A DNA stretch of 64,000 nucleotides, from NCBI RefSeq assembly GCF_001547995.1, contig NZ_AP014690.1, positions 310,001 through 374,000 on the forward strand, given 5' to 3'. This DNA comes from Asaia bogorensis NBRC 16594. GTDB lineage: Bacteria; Pseudomonadota; Alphaproteobacteria; Acetobacterales; Acetobacteraceae. Both the position numbers and the translations under genes were made by a program. Below, in pieces: positions 27,028 to 34,973 of the stretch. The notes under the pieces were generated by a model. That model was not told the DNA's origin. It was given only the letters and a program-made list of their open reading frames with translations, and searched no databases. The number at the start of each line of letters is the position of its first letter. The first letter of the stretch is position 1.

Positions 27028-27470
27028 AGAGGATCGTACGCCAGTTTGCCATCGCTGTGCTTTGCGGCATTTCCCCTGGCGCCCATGCCCAGAGGATGAA
27101 CGAGGACGAGCCGCTCATGGAAGCCTGTAGGGGCCAGAATGGGCAAATGGGACAGGCTGGAACCTATGACTGTCTTGAAAAGGTCAGGCGGCAGGAGGAC
27201 GCTGCGCTCAACAGGTATTATCAACGAATTATTGCCCTTTTTTAGCGTAGCGACCAGCCGCGATTAAGCGATCGTGAGCCGCTGAGGCAGGCTGAGCGCT
27301 TGTGGCTGGTCTACCGGGACCAGCTCTGCCATGCCGAATATGGGCGCTATGGCGGTGGAACAGCGGGCCCCCTTGAGGATGTCGCCTGTCTGGCCGCGCT
27401 GACACGCCGGCATCCCGAGGATCTGTTGGCTGGCTATGGCTGGCTTTTGACCAAGTTTGAAGTGCCGTGA
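27024..27470 (+). pseudogene. LprI/DUF1311-like secreted protein interrupted by an in-frame TAG
   Basis: The reading frame starts with a signal peptide (MKRIVRQFAIAVLCGISPGAHAQ) and a lysozyme-inhibitor LprI-like region (TYDCLEKVRRQEDAALNRYYQRI) and stops at TAG 27243-27245 after 73 codons. Exactly the same frame continues without shift for another 74 codons to TGA 27468. That part reads ...EPLRQAERLWLVYRDQLCHAEYG, then ACLAALTRRHPEDL, which is the conserved second half of this family. Replacing one codon, for example CAG or AAG, would restore a normal protein of about 148 residues. It is therefore a recent nonsense mutation, a sequencing error, or a readthrough case. The start overlaps the methyltransferase stop (ATGA). 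Confidence 0.75.
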
Positions 27471-27514
27471 TCGGGCGAATGGGTCTGATTGCGGAGCGGG
27501 TCATTGATGGCGGG

Positions 27515-28273
27515 TTATCGTGGTGAAAAACCATATTCCTTGAAAAGGGTGCGAAGAATGGCACGTCGTCGCTTGGCTTTTGGCGTTTCCGCGTTGATGG
27601 CCCAGAATGAAAGGTGAGGCATGTTTATGACGGGAATGGTCCGACCGGCAATCGCGCATGTGCCTGAGTGAATCTTCCAGCCAGCATGATGCGCCTCGTG
27701 ATTTTCGGTAAAATGCGCGCCTATTCCCCGTCTGAATGTATCGCGGTTGCCGTGCGTAAGAATTAATTCCGGCTGGATAGCGTCGATAAAGAATTCATGA
27801 ACAGGGCGGCATTGCGCAATGGCGTTCTCAAAATTCATATGCAAACGCAGATTGCGTGACCGGGTAAATACTAGATTGCTCGCGGCAATCTTGCGTGTCT
27901 CCAGCCCCATCATCGCAAACAGTTTGCGTATACGGCACTGTAATGGCGCCTCTCCTGAGGGCGAGTTTCTTGGCGGGTCACCCCATGACTGATCCAGAAA
28001 CGCATTTATCCCTGCTCGGCTGGCAGTTAGTGAGTGTCGTATGGTGCCGTCACGGTTGTTGTCAGGGCTCCCCCCGGGATTAAGGCCAAGGAAATAGACC
28101 GGACCCGGTACAAGCGTCATGACGTCGCTATAGAGGACGGCGCCGGATGCATCGAGCAAGGTGCCTCCACCCTGAATTGGCTGGGAAGCCAGATACGCTT
28201 CGGCCTGGTCGAGAACGCTGTGCGGAAAAATGGCTGACAAAGGTAACGATCCTTGGGAAGGTGTGCCCATCAT
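27515..28273 (-). CDS. Uracil-DNA glycosylase-superfamily-like protein
   Basis: The 252-residue protein contains YFLGLNPGGSP near residue 65, like motif A (GxDPG/GxNPG) of the uracil-DNA glycosylase superfamily. It also has ELILTHGNRDTFRR near 170, where that superfamily has its hydrophobic-H/N motif, and NMPHLSFW near 215, a possible second catalytic-loop His. This is a motif-level match only; a mismatch glycosylase or an unrelated nucleotide-binding role is possible. Start candidates are GTG 28303, ATG 28273 and ATG 28270, none with a clear ribosome site. It converges with the broken LprI-like gene and diverges from the GNAT gene. Confidence 0.5.
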   Translation of the reverse strand: MMGTPSQGSLPLSAIFPHSVLDQAEAYLASQPIQGGGTLLDASGAVLYSDVMTLVPGPVYFLGLNPGGSPDNNRDGTIRHSLTASRAGINAFLDQSWGDPPRNSPSGEAPLQCRIRKLFAMMGLETRKIAASNLVFTRSRNLRLHMNFENAIAQCRPVHEFFIDAIQPELILTHGNRDTFRRGIGAHFTENHEAHHAGWKIHSGTCAIAGRTIPVINMPHLSFWAINAETPKAKRRRAILRTLFKEYGFSPR

Positions 28274-28368
28274 CAGGCAAATGCAGGAGAGCGCAGGGGG
28301 CACGGACTACTTTGCGATCATTCTCCTGCTTTGGATCTGCTCAGGCAACAGGGGAGGCATATTGGCTC

Positions 28369-28824
28369 ATGGAAATAGGGATCGACGATCTCTCCAGCGC
28401 GGAAAGTCGGGCGCTGCTGGCCTTGCATTTGTCGGGCATGGCGGAAAGCACGCCAGAGGCGTTTCGCTTTGCCCTTGATCTCTCCGGACTGACCACGCCC
28501 GAGGTTACGGTATGGACTGCGCGTATGGAGGGGCGTGTCGCCGCCATTGGGGCGCTGAAGCAGTTCGGTGAGGGTGTGGGAGAGGTCAAATCCATGCGGA
28601 CCCACCCCGATTTTCTCGGGCGTGGCGCTGGAGCGGCCATACTGGGCACGCTTATCGAGGCTGCCAGAGCGCGTGGTCTGTTGCGATTGAGCCTCGAAAC
28701 CGGGACGTCACCATCGTTCGAGGCTGCGATAAGGCTCTATCGCCGCTACGGGTTCGAGAGTGGTCCGCCCTTCGGCCCGTATAAGGCCACCGCGCATAAC
28801 CAGTTCTTCCATCTGGCGTTGTAA
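28369..28824 (+). CDS. GNAT-family N-acetyltransferase
   Basis: The 151-residue protein is a compact GNAT: strands around VTVWTARMEGRVAAIGALK, then VGEVKSMRTHPDFLGRGAGAAILGTLI near residues 68-95 with the acetyl-CoA loop (Q/R-x2-G-x-G/A form LGRGAGA), and LSLETGTSPSFEAAIRLYRRYGF near 107-130. It resembles YsnE/PA4866-like amino-group acetyltransferases; the substrate is unknown. ATG 28369 has GGGGAGG about 12 bases upstream. A perfect hairpin separates its 3' end from the convergent decarboxylase gene. Confidence 0.88.
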   Translation: MEIGIDDLSSAESRALLALHLSGMAESTPEAFRFALDLSGLTTPEVTVWTARMEGRVAAIGALKQFGEGVGEVKSMRTHPDFLGRGAGAAILGTLIEAARARGLLRLSLETGTSPSFEAAIRLYRRYGFESGPPFGPYKATAHNQFFHLAL

Positions 28825-28857
28825 AAGTGGGTCTAACGCAGCGAGGCCCCGTGTCGA

Positions 28858-28878
28858 GGCGAGGGCAGAACCCTCGCC
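28858..28878. terminator. Hairpin between convergent GNAT and decarboxylase genes
   Basis: Perfect 8-base-pair stem GGCGAGGG/CCCTCGCC with loop CAGAA. There is no T run on either strand, so it is a terminator candidate only by position. The GGGCAGAACCC core recurs at 31563-31573. Confidence 0.45.
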
Positions 28879-28885
28879 GCAACAT

Positions 28886-30577
28886 TCAGCGGCTGATCAT
28901 GATCTCGATCAGATTGGCCTTGCCGCTCGCAATACCGGCCTGGATGGCGGGGGCGATATCGCCAGCGCGTGTCAGGCGCTGGGCAGGCAGGCCCATGGAG
29001 GTGGCGAGTGCCTGATAATCGATGGTGGGGTTGACGATATCCATCGCGATGAAGCGTCCGGTCTGTGCAGCCGTGTAGTTCTGCTGACCACGCATGAAGT
29101 TTTTCAGCACGTTATATTCGCAGTTATTCATGACAACGAAGGTGATGGGGAGGTTTTCGTGAGCGGCCGTCCAGAGCGCCTGGGGCGAATAAAGCGCCGC
29201 GCCATCACCCACGAGGCACACGACAGGCTCGCGCTTCAGGCCGAGTGAGCAGCCGATGGCAGCGGGCATGCCCCACCCCAAAGCCCCGCCGCGCAGAAAG
29301 GAGTATTGGGACGGATCGCTGCTTTCGAGAAAGCTGCGGACAAAACCCGATGTTGCAATGGCCTCATCCACGATCGGGGTGTCGGGGCCGACGGCCCGTA
29401 CAGCCTCACGCGCAGCAAGAATGGGTGGGATAACTGCCTCATTCATGGCCGCATCAGCGCGGCCATGAAGGGTGGCGCGCTCCGAGGCGCGTTGCGTGGC
29501 CGCTTTGCGGCGCAGGGCGTCATAGGCGGGGGCATGGGCAAGCGAGGCGTTTTCCACCAATGACTGTAGCGCGTTGAGCGATGCCTTCAGATGGCCGCAG
29601 GTCGAGAGCGCCGTGGGATAGGTGCGCCCAAGATCGTTCACATCGGCAGAAAGCTGATAGACGGTACACCCCTCAGGAATAGCCGAGCCTTCGGTATAGA
29701 GAATGGTAATGAGCGATTTGCCGCCAATGGCGAAAATGGCGTCATACTGGGAGAGCACTTCGGCAATACCGCGCGCCGTGGTGGGCAGGTTGCCACGCCA
29801 TAGCGGATGGGCGGTCGGGAAGGGGACGCGCGAGGGCCAGGAAGAGCCATAGACGGGCGCACCCAGTGTCTCGGCCAGAGCGGCCGTTTCGGCGGCGGCG
29901 CGGCTGGCATGGATTTCGTCGCCTGCAATCAGGGCAAGGCGCCCGGGCGCGATGGCGGCAAGGGCATTTGCCAGTTCTGGCAGGGCGCCGGCGACGGCAT
30001 TGCGGTCGATGCGTGAAGGGGCCCCGGCACTGACGGTGCTCATCTCCTCCATCACGTCCATGGGCAAGGACAGAAAGATCGGGCCGGAAGGTGCGGCATC
30101 GGCGTCATGAAAGGCGCGCCGAACCAGCGTGGGAAGTTGCTCGGCAGAGGCAACTTCCTTGCCCCATTTCACCGCAGGCTCGGCAATTTTCAGAAGATCA
30201 CCAAACAGGAGCGGATCGGTCACGGCGTGGCGCAGATCCTGCTGCCCTGCCGTGACGACAAGAGGTGTTTGCGAGACATGGGCGTTGAGCAGGTTACCCA
30301 TGCCATGACCCAGGCCGCCTGCTGTATGCAGGTTGAGAAAACCTGGTCGGCCCGCTGCCTGGGCATAGCCATCGGCCATGGCCACGGCGCTCGCCTCCTG
30401 CAGGCCGAGGATGTAGCTGATATCGGGCCGGCGCAGCAGACTATCCATAAGAGGAAGCTCCGTCGTGCCGGGGTTGCCGAAGATATACTCGACCCCCTCG
30501 CTTGCGAGGATTTCGAGCAGGATATCGGCACCACTGCGGGCGTCGAGCGTGCTTGTCTTGGCGAAGCTGGCTGACAT
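28886..30577 (-). CDS. ThDP-dependent decarboxylase, benzoylformate decarboxylase-like
   Basis: The 563-residue enzyme has the three-domain ThDP fold: GNPGTTELPLMD near residue 34, catalytic Glu61 in LQEASAVAMADGY, and the ThDP-Mg motif VGDGAALYS...NN near 450-480. NLHTAGGLGHGMGNLLNAH near 83-100 has a His at the position used by benzoylformate decarboxylase, and GQQDLRH follows as in that family. It most likely decarboxylates an aromatic or other 2-oxoacid to the aldehyde; acetolactate synthase-type activity is less likely. CTGGAG precedes ATG 30577. The divergent Lrp-type regulator next door and a 15-base dyad between them suggest local control by an amino acid. Confidence 0.85.
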   Translation of the reverse strand: MSASFAKTSTLDARSGADILLEILASEGVEYIFGNPGTTELPLMDSLLRRPDISYILGLQEASAVAMADGYAQAAGRPGFLNLHTAGGLGHGMGNLLNAHVSQTPLVVTAGQQDLRHAVTDPLLFGDLLKIAEPAVKWGKEVASAEQLPTLVRRAFHDADAAPSGPIFLSLPMDVMEEMSTVSAGAPSRIDRNAVAGALPELANALAAIAPGRLALIAGDEIHASRAAAETAALAETLGAPVYGSSWPSRVPFPTAHPLWRGNLPTTARGIAEVLSQYDAIFAIGGKSLITILYTEGSAIPEGCTVYQLSADVNDLGRTYPTALSTCGHLKASLNALQSLVENASLAHAPAYDALRRKAATQRASERATLHGRADAAMNEAVIPPILAAREAVRAVGPDTPIVDEAIATSGFVRSFLESSDPSQYSFLRGGALGWGMPAAIGCSLGLKREPVVCLVGDGAALYSPQALWTAAHENLPITFVVMNNCEYNVLKNFMRGQQNYTAAQTGRFIAMDIVNPTIDYQALATSMGLPAQRLTRAGDIAPAIQAGIASGKANLIEIMISR

Positions 30578-30703
30578 GGTCTGGCTCCAGAAAGGGCGTT
30601 TTTGCGGGATGTTGGCCAGTTGAGCCAGCATCCTTTTGCCGGAACGGTATCATGCAATCTTCTGATAAAAATTGCGTTTTCAGCTTCCAGAATATGGATC
30701 ATA

Positions 30704-30718
30704 CGCATAAAATATGCG
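30704..30718. promoter_or_regulatory. 15-bp perfect dyad, candidate Lrp-type operator
   Basis: CGCATAAAATATGCG is a perfect 6-3-6 inverted repeat. The usual Lrp/AsnC site is 15 bases with an A/T centre, and this dyad lies 28 bases before the lrp start and 127 before the decarboxylase start. Autoregulation plus control of the divergent gene is the standard arrangement for this family. No data beyond position and symmetry. Confidence 0.55.
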
Positions 30719-30745
30719 GATAGAGACCGTTTTTGAGGTATGAAG

Positions 30746-31225
30746 ATGCTTGAAGATCTGGATGCGATTGACCGCCATCTGCTGCAGTTGCTCCAGCAGG
30801 ATGCATCACGCCCGACGGCCGAGCTGGCCGAATCTGTCGGGCTCTCGCAGGCGCCATGCTGGCGTCGCATACAGCGCCTCAAGGAATCCGGAATCCTGCA
30901 AAAACAGGTCTATCTGGTGGATCGGCGCAAGATCGGGCTGAACGCGCAGGTTTATGCTCTGGTGAAGCTCACAGCCCATGCCCGCGCCAATCTGGCTGCG
31001 TTCGAGGAGGCCATACGTGAATTCCCTGAAGTGCAGGATTGCTACGTTCTGCTTGGCTCGGTTGATTTCATCCTGCGCATCGTGACGCGGGATATCGAAT
31101 CCTACGAGCAGTTCTTTCTGAAAAGACTGGCCCTGATCCCGGGAATACAGGAGGTCAACTCAATGGTGGCTCTGTCGGAAATCAAGCACACGCTCGAACT
31201 TCCCATAGAGCGTCTTGCCTCCTGA
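30746..31225 (+). CDS. Lrp/AsnC-family transcriptional regulator
   Basis: The 159-residue protein has an N-terminal winged helix-turn-helix (LDAIDRHLLQLLQQDASRPTAELAESVGLSQAPCWRRIQRL) and a C-terminal RAM/ACT domain from about residue 65 (YALVKL, EFPEVQDCYVLLGSVDFILRIV). Such regulators sense amino acids and form octamers on DNA. ATG 30746 is preferred over the ATG at 30740 because GAGG is then seven bases away. It is divergent from the ThDP decarboxylase, which is its likely target; aromatic amino acid or 2-oxoacid metabolism is a reasonable guess for the signal. Confidence 0.92.
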   Translation: MLEDLDAIDRHLLQLLQQDASRPTAELAESVGLSQAPCWRRIQRLKESGILQKQVYLVDRRKIGLNAQVYALVKLTAHARANLAAFEEAIREFPEVQDCYVLLGSVDFILRIVTRDIESYEQFFLKRLALIPGIQEVNSMVALSEIKHTLELPIERLAS

Positions 31226-31581
31226 AGGCCGAAAATAAGGGCCTGTTTTCGAGTCCGAGCGCGCAGATCCTCTGCGACACGAAACGCAGTGACGCAGGAC
31301 AAGGCGTGAAGGGCGCGTCGAATGGGTTCTGCTTACAAGGCCGATATGTCCGGCCTTACGTCCCGCCCCATGAGTAAAAACTGAACGGCACAATAATGCG
31401 GGATTAAAGGGGCCAACGCCCCTTTGCGGGTACCAGGGCAGCGCCCTGAACAGCCGTGCCAGCAACAGGGATTTCCCCATCCACAGATGAACGGCGGAAC
31501 GGGCGAAAGACAGGATGACGCAAAACAGGTTTCGCAGGTTTCCGCCCCTCTGAGGGTCTCGGGGCAGAACCCTGCGCACCC
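31226..31581. other. Non-coding gap with several perfect hairpins
   Basis: The 356 bases between two convergent genes hold AAGGCCG/CGGCCTT (31337-31357, 7-base loop), AAAGGGGC/GCCCCTTT (31406-31425, 4-base loop) and CAGGGC/GCCCTG (31434-31448, 3-base loop). Further on is a GGGCAGAACCC core at 31563. The second hairpin may terminate one or both genes although T runs are short. A 66-codon minus-strand frame across part of the region looks like a translated repeat, not a gene. The region resembles the hairpin-rich dispersed intergenic repeats of these bacteria. Confidence 0.5.
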
Positions 31582-32349
31582 TCACCAGCAGCAGAAACCG
31601 CCATCTACAAGCAGGTCGACTCCGGTGCAGAAGGACGCAGCGCGGGAGGAGAGGAAAATGGCGGGCCCCACCATTTCGCGCGGGACGGCAATGCGGTTCA
31701 TGGGGGTGTCGTTCTCGAACACCTTCACACGCTCGGCCCATTCGGGGCGTGTGTTCATGGGGGTAGCGGTATAGCCGGGGCTGATGGTGTTCACACGTAC
31801 GCCGCGCGTTGCCCATTCCATTGCAAGGCTCTTGCTCAGATGAATGACGGCGGCTTTGGACGCATTGTAATGCGCCTGCATCAGACCGCGATTGACGATC
31901 ACGCCGGACATGGAGGCGATGTTGACAATTGACCCACGACCATTGGCCAGCATGGCGCGACCCTCGGCCTGAGAGGAGAGAAAGACGCCTGTCGTATTGA
32001 TATCGAGCACGCGCTGCCACTGGTCGCGTCCCATCTCCTCGGCCGGGGCGGCATTGGCGATGCCTGCGGCATTGACGGCAACCGAAAGCAGGCCGAGCTC
32101 GGCCTGTGTGGCCGCAATGGCATCGGCCAGACTGGTTTCGTCGGTTGCATCACCCGTGCAGACCAGCGCGGCATGTTTGAGACCGCGGATACGGTCGGCA
32201 GTCTCGTCGAGGCCCTGACGTGAGCCGGGGAGGTCGAAACAGGCAACCGAAGCTCCGGCTTCGGCAAGGCCGATGGCGATCTGTTGCCCGATGCCGCTTC
32301 CGGCCCCGGTGACAAAAGCGACATCGCCGGAGAGATCGAAAAGGTCCAT
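31582..32349 (-). CDS. SDR-family oxidoreductase, polyol-type
   Basis: The 255-residue SDR has VTGAGSGIG at residues 13-21, Asp39 after beta-2 favouring NAD, Ser146, Tyr161-x3-Lys165 and the ending VDGGFCCW. Similarity in general layout is to arabinitol, xylitol and L-xylulose-type reductases, and the adjacent transketolase and polyol permease support a polyol or ketopentose substrate. That assignment is from context. ATG 32349 is chosen from the alignment of the N-terminus (MDLFDLSGDVAFVTG). It lies 72 bases downstream of tkt and is probably co-transcribed. Confidence 0.85.
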   Translation of the reverse strand: MDLFDLSGDVAFVTGAGSGIGQQIAIGLAEAGASVACFDLPGSRQGLDETADRIRGLKHAALVCTGDATDETSLADAIAATQAELGLLSVAVNAAGIANAAPAEEMGRDQWQRVLDINTTGVFLSSQAEGRAMLANGRGSIVNIASMSGVIVNRGLMQAHYNASKAAVIHLSKSLAMEWATRGVRVNTISPGYTATPMNTRPEWAERVKVFENDTPMNRIAVPREMVGPAIFLSSRAASFCTGVDLLVDGGFCCW

Positions 32350-32421
32350 GAATTTATCCAGTATGGGTGGGGGCGGCATGGGTGGGTGCCGCCCGCAGAA
32401 ATGCCGGGAAAGAGCGTGCTG

Positions 32422-34443
32422 TCAGGCGCTAAGGCGCCTGGCGTGACGGGCGAGAAGCGCTTCGGCGCGCGTGACGACATTGGCCGTCGTGAAGCCGAAA
32501 TGGCGGAACAGATCCTGTGCCGGGCCGGATTCACCAAAGCCCGTCATGCCCACGACATCACCATCGAGCCCCACATAGCGTGCCCAGTACATCGTGCTTG
32601 CGGCCTCGATGGCCAGACGGGTGCGCACGCCATCGGGCAGGACGCTTTCGCGATAGTCTGCGTCCTGGGCATCGAAGGTTTCGGGTGAGGGCAGGGAAAC
32701 CACCCGGACCGCGAGATTCCGGTTGCGCAGGAGGGTGGCGGAGTCCATGGCCAGTGTGACCTCCGAGCCTGTAGCAATCAGGATGAGGTCAGGGATGCCC
32801 GCGCAGTCGGAAAGGATGTAGCCACCGCGCCAGGCATTGCACAGTTGTTCCTCGCTGCGGCTGTGTTGCTTGAGCGGCAGGCGCGAGAGCGAAAAGGCGG
32901 TGGGTCCGTCACGACGTTCAAGCGCGCTGACCCAAGCGATGGCCGTCTCGACCTGATCGCAGGGGCGCCAGGTGACCATATTGGGCGTCTGGCGCAGGCT
33001 CGCGAGCTGTTCGACAGGCTGATGGGTGGGCCCGTCCTCGCCCAGACCGATGGAATCATGCGTATAGACCAGAATCTGACGCTGTTTCATGAGTGCTGCC
33101 ATGCGCACGGCATTGCGCGCATATTCCATGAACATCAGGAAGGTCGCGGTGTAAGGAATGAGGCCGCCATGCAGGGCAATGCCATTGGCCATGGCGACCA
33201 TGCCGAATTCGCGCACCCCGTAATCGACGTAATTGCCGGCTGCGTCGAAGCAGACAGAGGAAGACCCTGACCAGCGTGTGAGGCAGCTTGGGGTTATATC
33301 GGCACAGCCGCCGAACATTTCGGGCAGATGGGGGGCAAAGGCCTCAATGGCGTTCTGCGATGCCTTGCGCGAGGGAATATCCCTGGGGGCTGCCTGCAGG
33401 GTAGCGACGAACTCACGCGACAGGGTTGCCCAGTCTGCGGGGAAGGCGCCGGCCTGACGGCGGGTGAATTCGGCAGCCAGATCCGGGTAGGCATCGCGAT
33501 AGCGGGAGAACAGATCGTTCCAGGCGGCCTCGGCCACCTCACCGGCAGGGCGATGATCCCAGTCACGATAGATGGCGTCAGGAATCTCGAAAGCCCGACT
33601 GGCCCAATCCAGACGCTCACGAATTCTGGCGATCTCATCGGCAGGAAGAACACCGCCATGCACCTTGTTGGTGCCGGCATAGCCTTCGGAACAACCCTGA
33701 CCGATGGTGGTACGGCAGATGATCAGGCTAGGGCGCGTGGTTTCGGCGCGTGCCGCATTGAGTGCGCCAAGCACAGCATCGGGGTCATGCCCGTCAATCT
33801 CGCCGATTACCTGCCAGTCATAGGCCTCGAAACGCTTGCGCGTATCATCGGTATAGACCCCGTCGATCGGCCCATCATTGGTGACCATATTGCGATCATA
33901 GAGGGTGATCAGCTTGCCGAGCCCGAGCGTGCCCGCCAGAGCGCAGGCTTCATGCGAGATGCCTTCCATCAGGCAACCTTCACCCACATAGGCATAGGTG
34001 TGGTGATCGACGATGGGTAGACCGGGGCGATTGAACTGGGCGGCCAGAGTCTTTTCTGCCAGCGCCATCCCGACAGCGTTGGCGATACCCTGTCCCAGTG
34101 GGCCGGTGGTGGTTTCGATCCCGGGTGCATAGCCGAATTCGGGATGTCCGGGCGTTCTGGAATGGAGTTGGCGGAACTGCCTGATGTCCTCGATTGTCAG
34201 ATCGAACCCGCTCAAATGAAGCAGGGCATAGAGCAGCATCGAGCCGTGGCCGTTGGAATAGACAAAGCGGTCACGGTTGCACCAGCCAGGGTTGGCCGGG
34301 TTGTAGCGCATCACCTCACGCCACAGCACTTCAGAGATATCAGCCATGCCCATTGGCGTGCCGGGATGGCCGGACTGGGCCTTGAAGATGGCATCTATGG
34401 CCAGGATACGGATGGCGTTGGCGCGTTGCTTGCGGGTTGTCAT
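32422..34443 (-). CDS. tkt: Transketolase
   Basis: The 673-residue full-length transketolase moves two-carbon units between sugar phosphates in the pentose phosphate pathway. Visible are [13 protein letters not shown] near residue 24, the ThDP motif [15 protein letters not shown]...NMVTN near 155-190, [25 protein letters not shown] and TGSEV. Substrate residues such as TRWSGSSS are also present, and the acidic [19 protein letters not shown] near 475 is standard. Its position beside a polyol permease and an SDR suggests a copy dedicated to pentitol or hexitol catabolism rather than the housekeeping gene, although I cannot see whether another copy exists. ATG 34443 fits the family N-terminus. 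Confidence 0.96.
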   Translation of the reverse strand: MTTRKQRANAIRILAIDAIFKAQSGHPGTPMGMADISEVLWREVMRYNPANPGWCNRDRFVYSNGHGSMLLYALLHLSGFDLTIEDIRQFRQLHSRTPGHPEFGYAPGIETTTGPLGQGIANAVGMALAEKTLAAQFNRPGLPIVDHHTYAYVGEGCLMEGISHEACALAGTLGLGKLITLYDRNMVTNDGPIDGVYTDDTRKRFEAYDWQVIGEIDGHDPDAVLGALNAARAETTRPSLIICRTTIGQGCSEGYAGTNKVHGGVLPADEIARIRERLDWASRAFEIPDAIYRDWDHRPAGEVAEAAWNDLFSRYRDAYPDLAAEFTRRQAGAFPADWATLSREFVATLQAAPRDIPSRKASQNAIEAFAPHLPEMFGGCADITPSCLTRWSGSSSVCFDAAGNYVDYGVREFGMVAMANGIALHGGLIPYTATFLMFMEYARNAVRMAALMKQRQILVYTHDSIGLGEDGPTHQPVEQLASLRQTPNMVTWRPCDQVETAIAWVSALERRDGPTAFSLSRLPLKQHSRSEEQLCNAWRGGYILSDCAGIPDLILIATGSEVTLAMDSATLLRNRNLAVRVVSLPSPETFDAQDADYRESVLPDGVRTRLAIEAASTMYWARYVGLDGDVVGMTGFGESGPAQDLFRHFGFTTANVVTRAEALLARHARRLSA

Positions 34444-34973
34444 GAGAAGCCCTCGGTCTGATCCGGCCAGTGGCCGCAATGTTAGATTCGGCTGATGAAA
34501 TGATATGTATTAAACTCTGTTCATGAAGCTTGTTTTGCGAAGCATGAATAATACCCATTTTGTTGCATTAAGAGAATACTACAAAAGCAATGTAGCCATC
34601 GAATAAAAATATCTAACTATGAGATTTTCATACAATCCATGCACGATAGCGTGATGGTTAGTCGGAATGCGTCCTAGGTATAAGCGTAAGACTTATATCT
34701 GTGGAATACATAGTTTCATGGGTAGACAATTCAAATTCTTGTCATCTTGGGGTGGTAATACATATTTCGTTCTATAAAAGTTCTTATATGATCTCATTAA
34801 AAAACGTTTATCATACCAACTCTGACAGCCTGAATGTCTCATACGAACAGACCGTCTGGTAACTATAACTCTTTTTTGTGATTTGCCGGAGGGGGGCAAC
34901 CCGCGCAAAGGAGGACGGGCCAGGCACGCTGCAGGGCAGCAAGATGCCTTTTTTGAGACTCAGGAGAAACACA
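34444..34973. promoter_or_regulatory. Long AT-rich divergent control region
   Basis: Between tkt (-) and the polyol permease (+) are 530 bases, the first 400 strikingly AT-rich against a GC-rich background. It contains a perfect TATAAG-N7-CTTATA dyad at 34679-34697, a bulged inverted repeat TTCATG..GCTT/AAGCATGAA at 34520-34548 and TATGA-N5-TCATA at 34619-34633. The last 80 bases before the permease are GC-rich. No coding frame on either strand looks real. It is the obvious place for a polyol-responsive regulator to bind, and no regulator gene is adjacent. Confidence 0.5.

Noticed and set aside
31404-31604. 66-codon minus-strand frame rich in Arg, Pro and Ser
   Set aside because: It overlaps hairpin-rich intergenic DNA and reads like a translated repeat.
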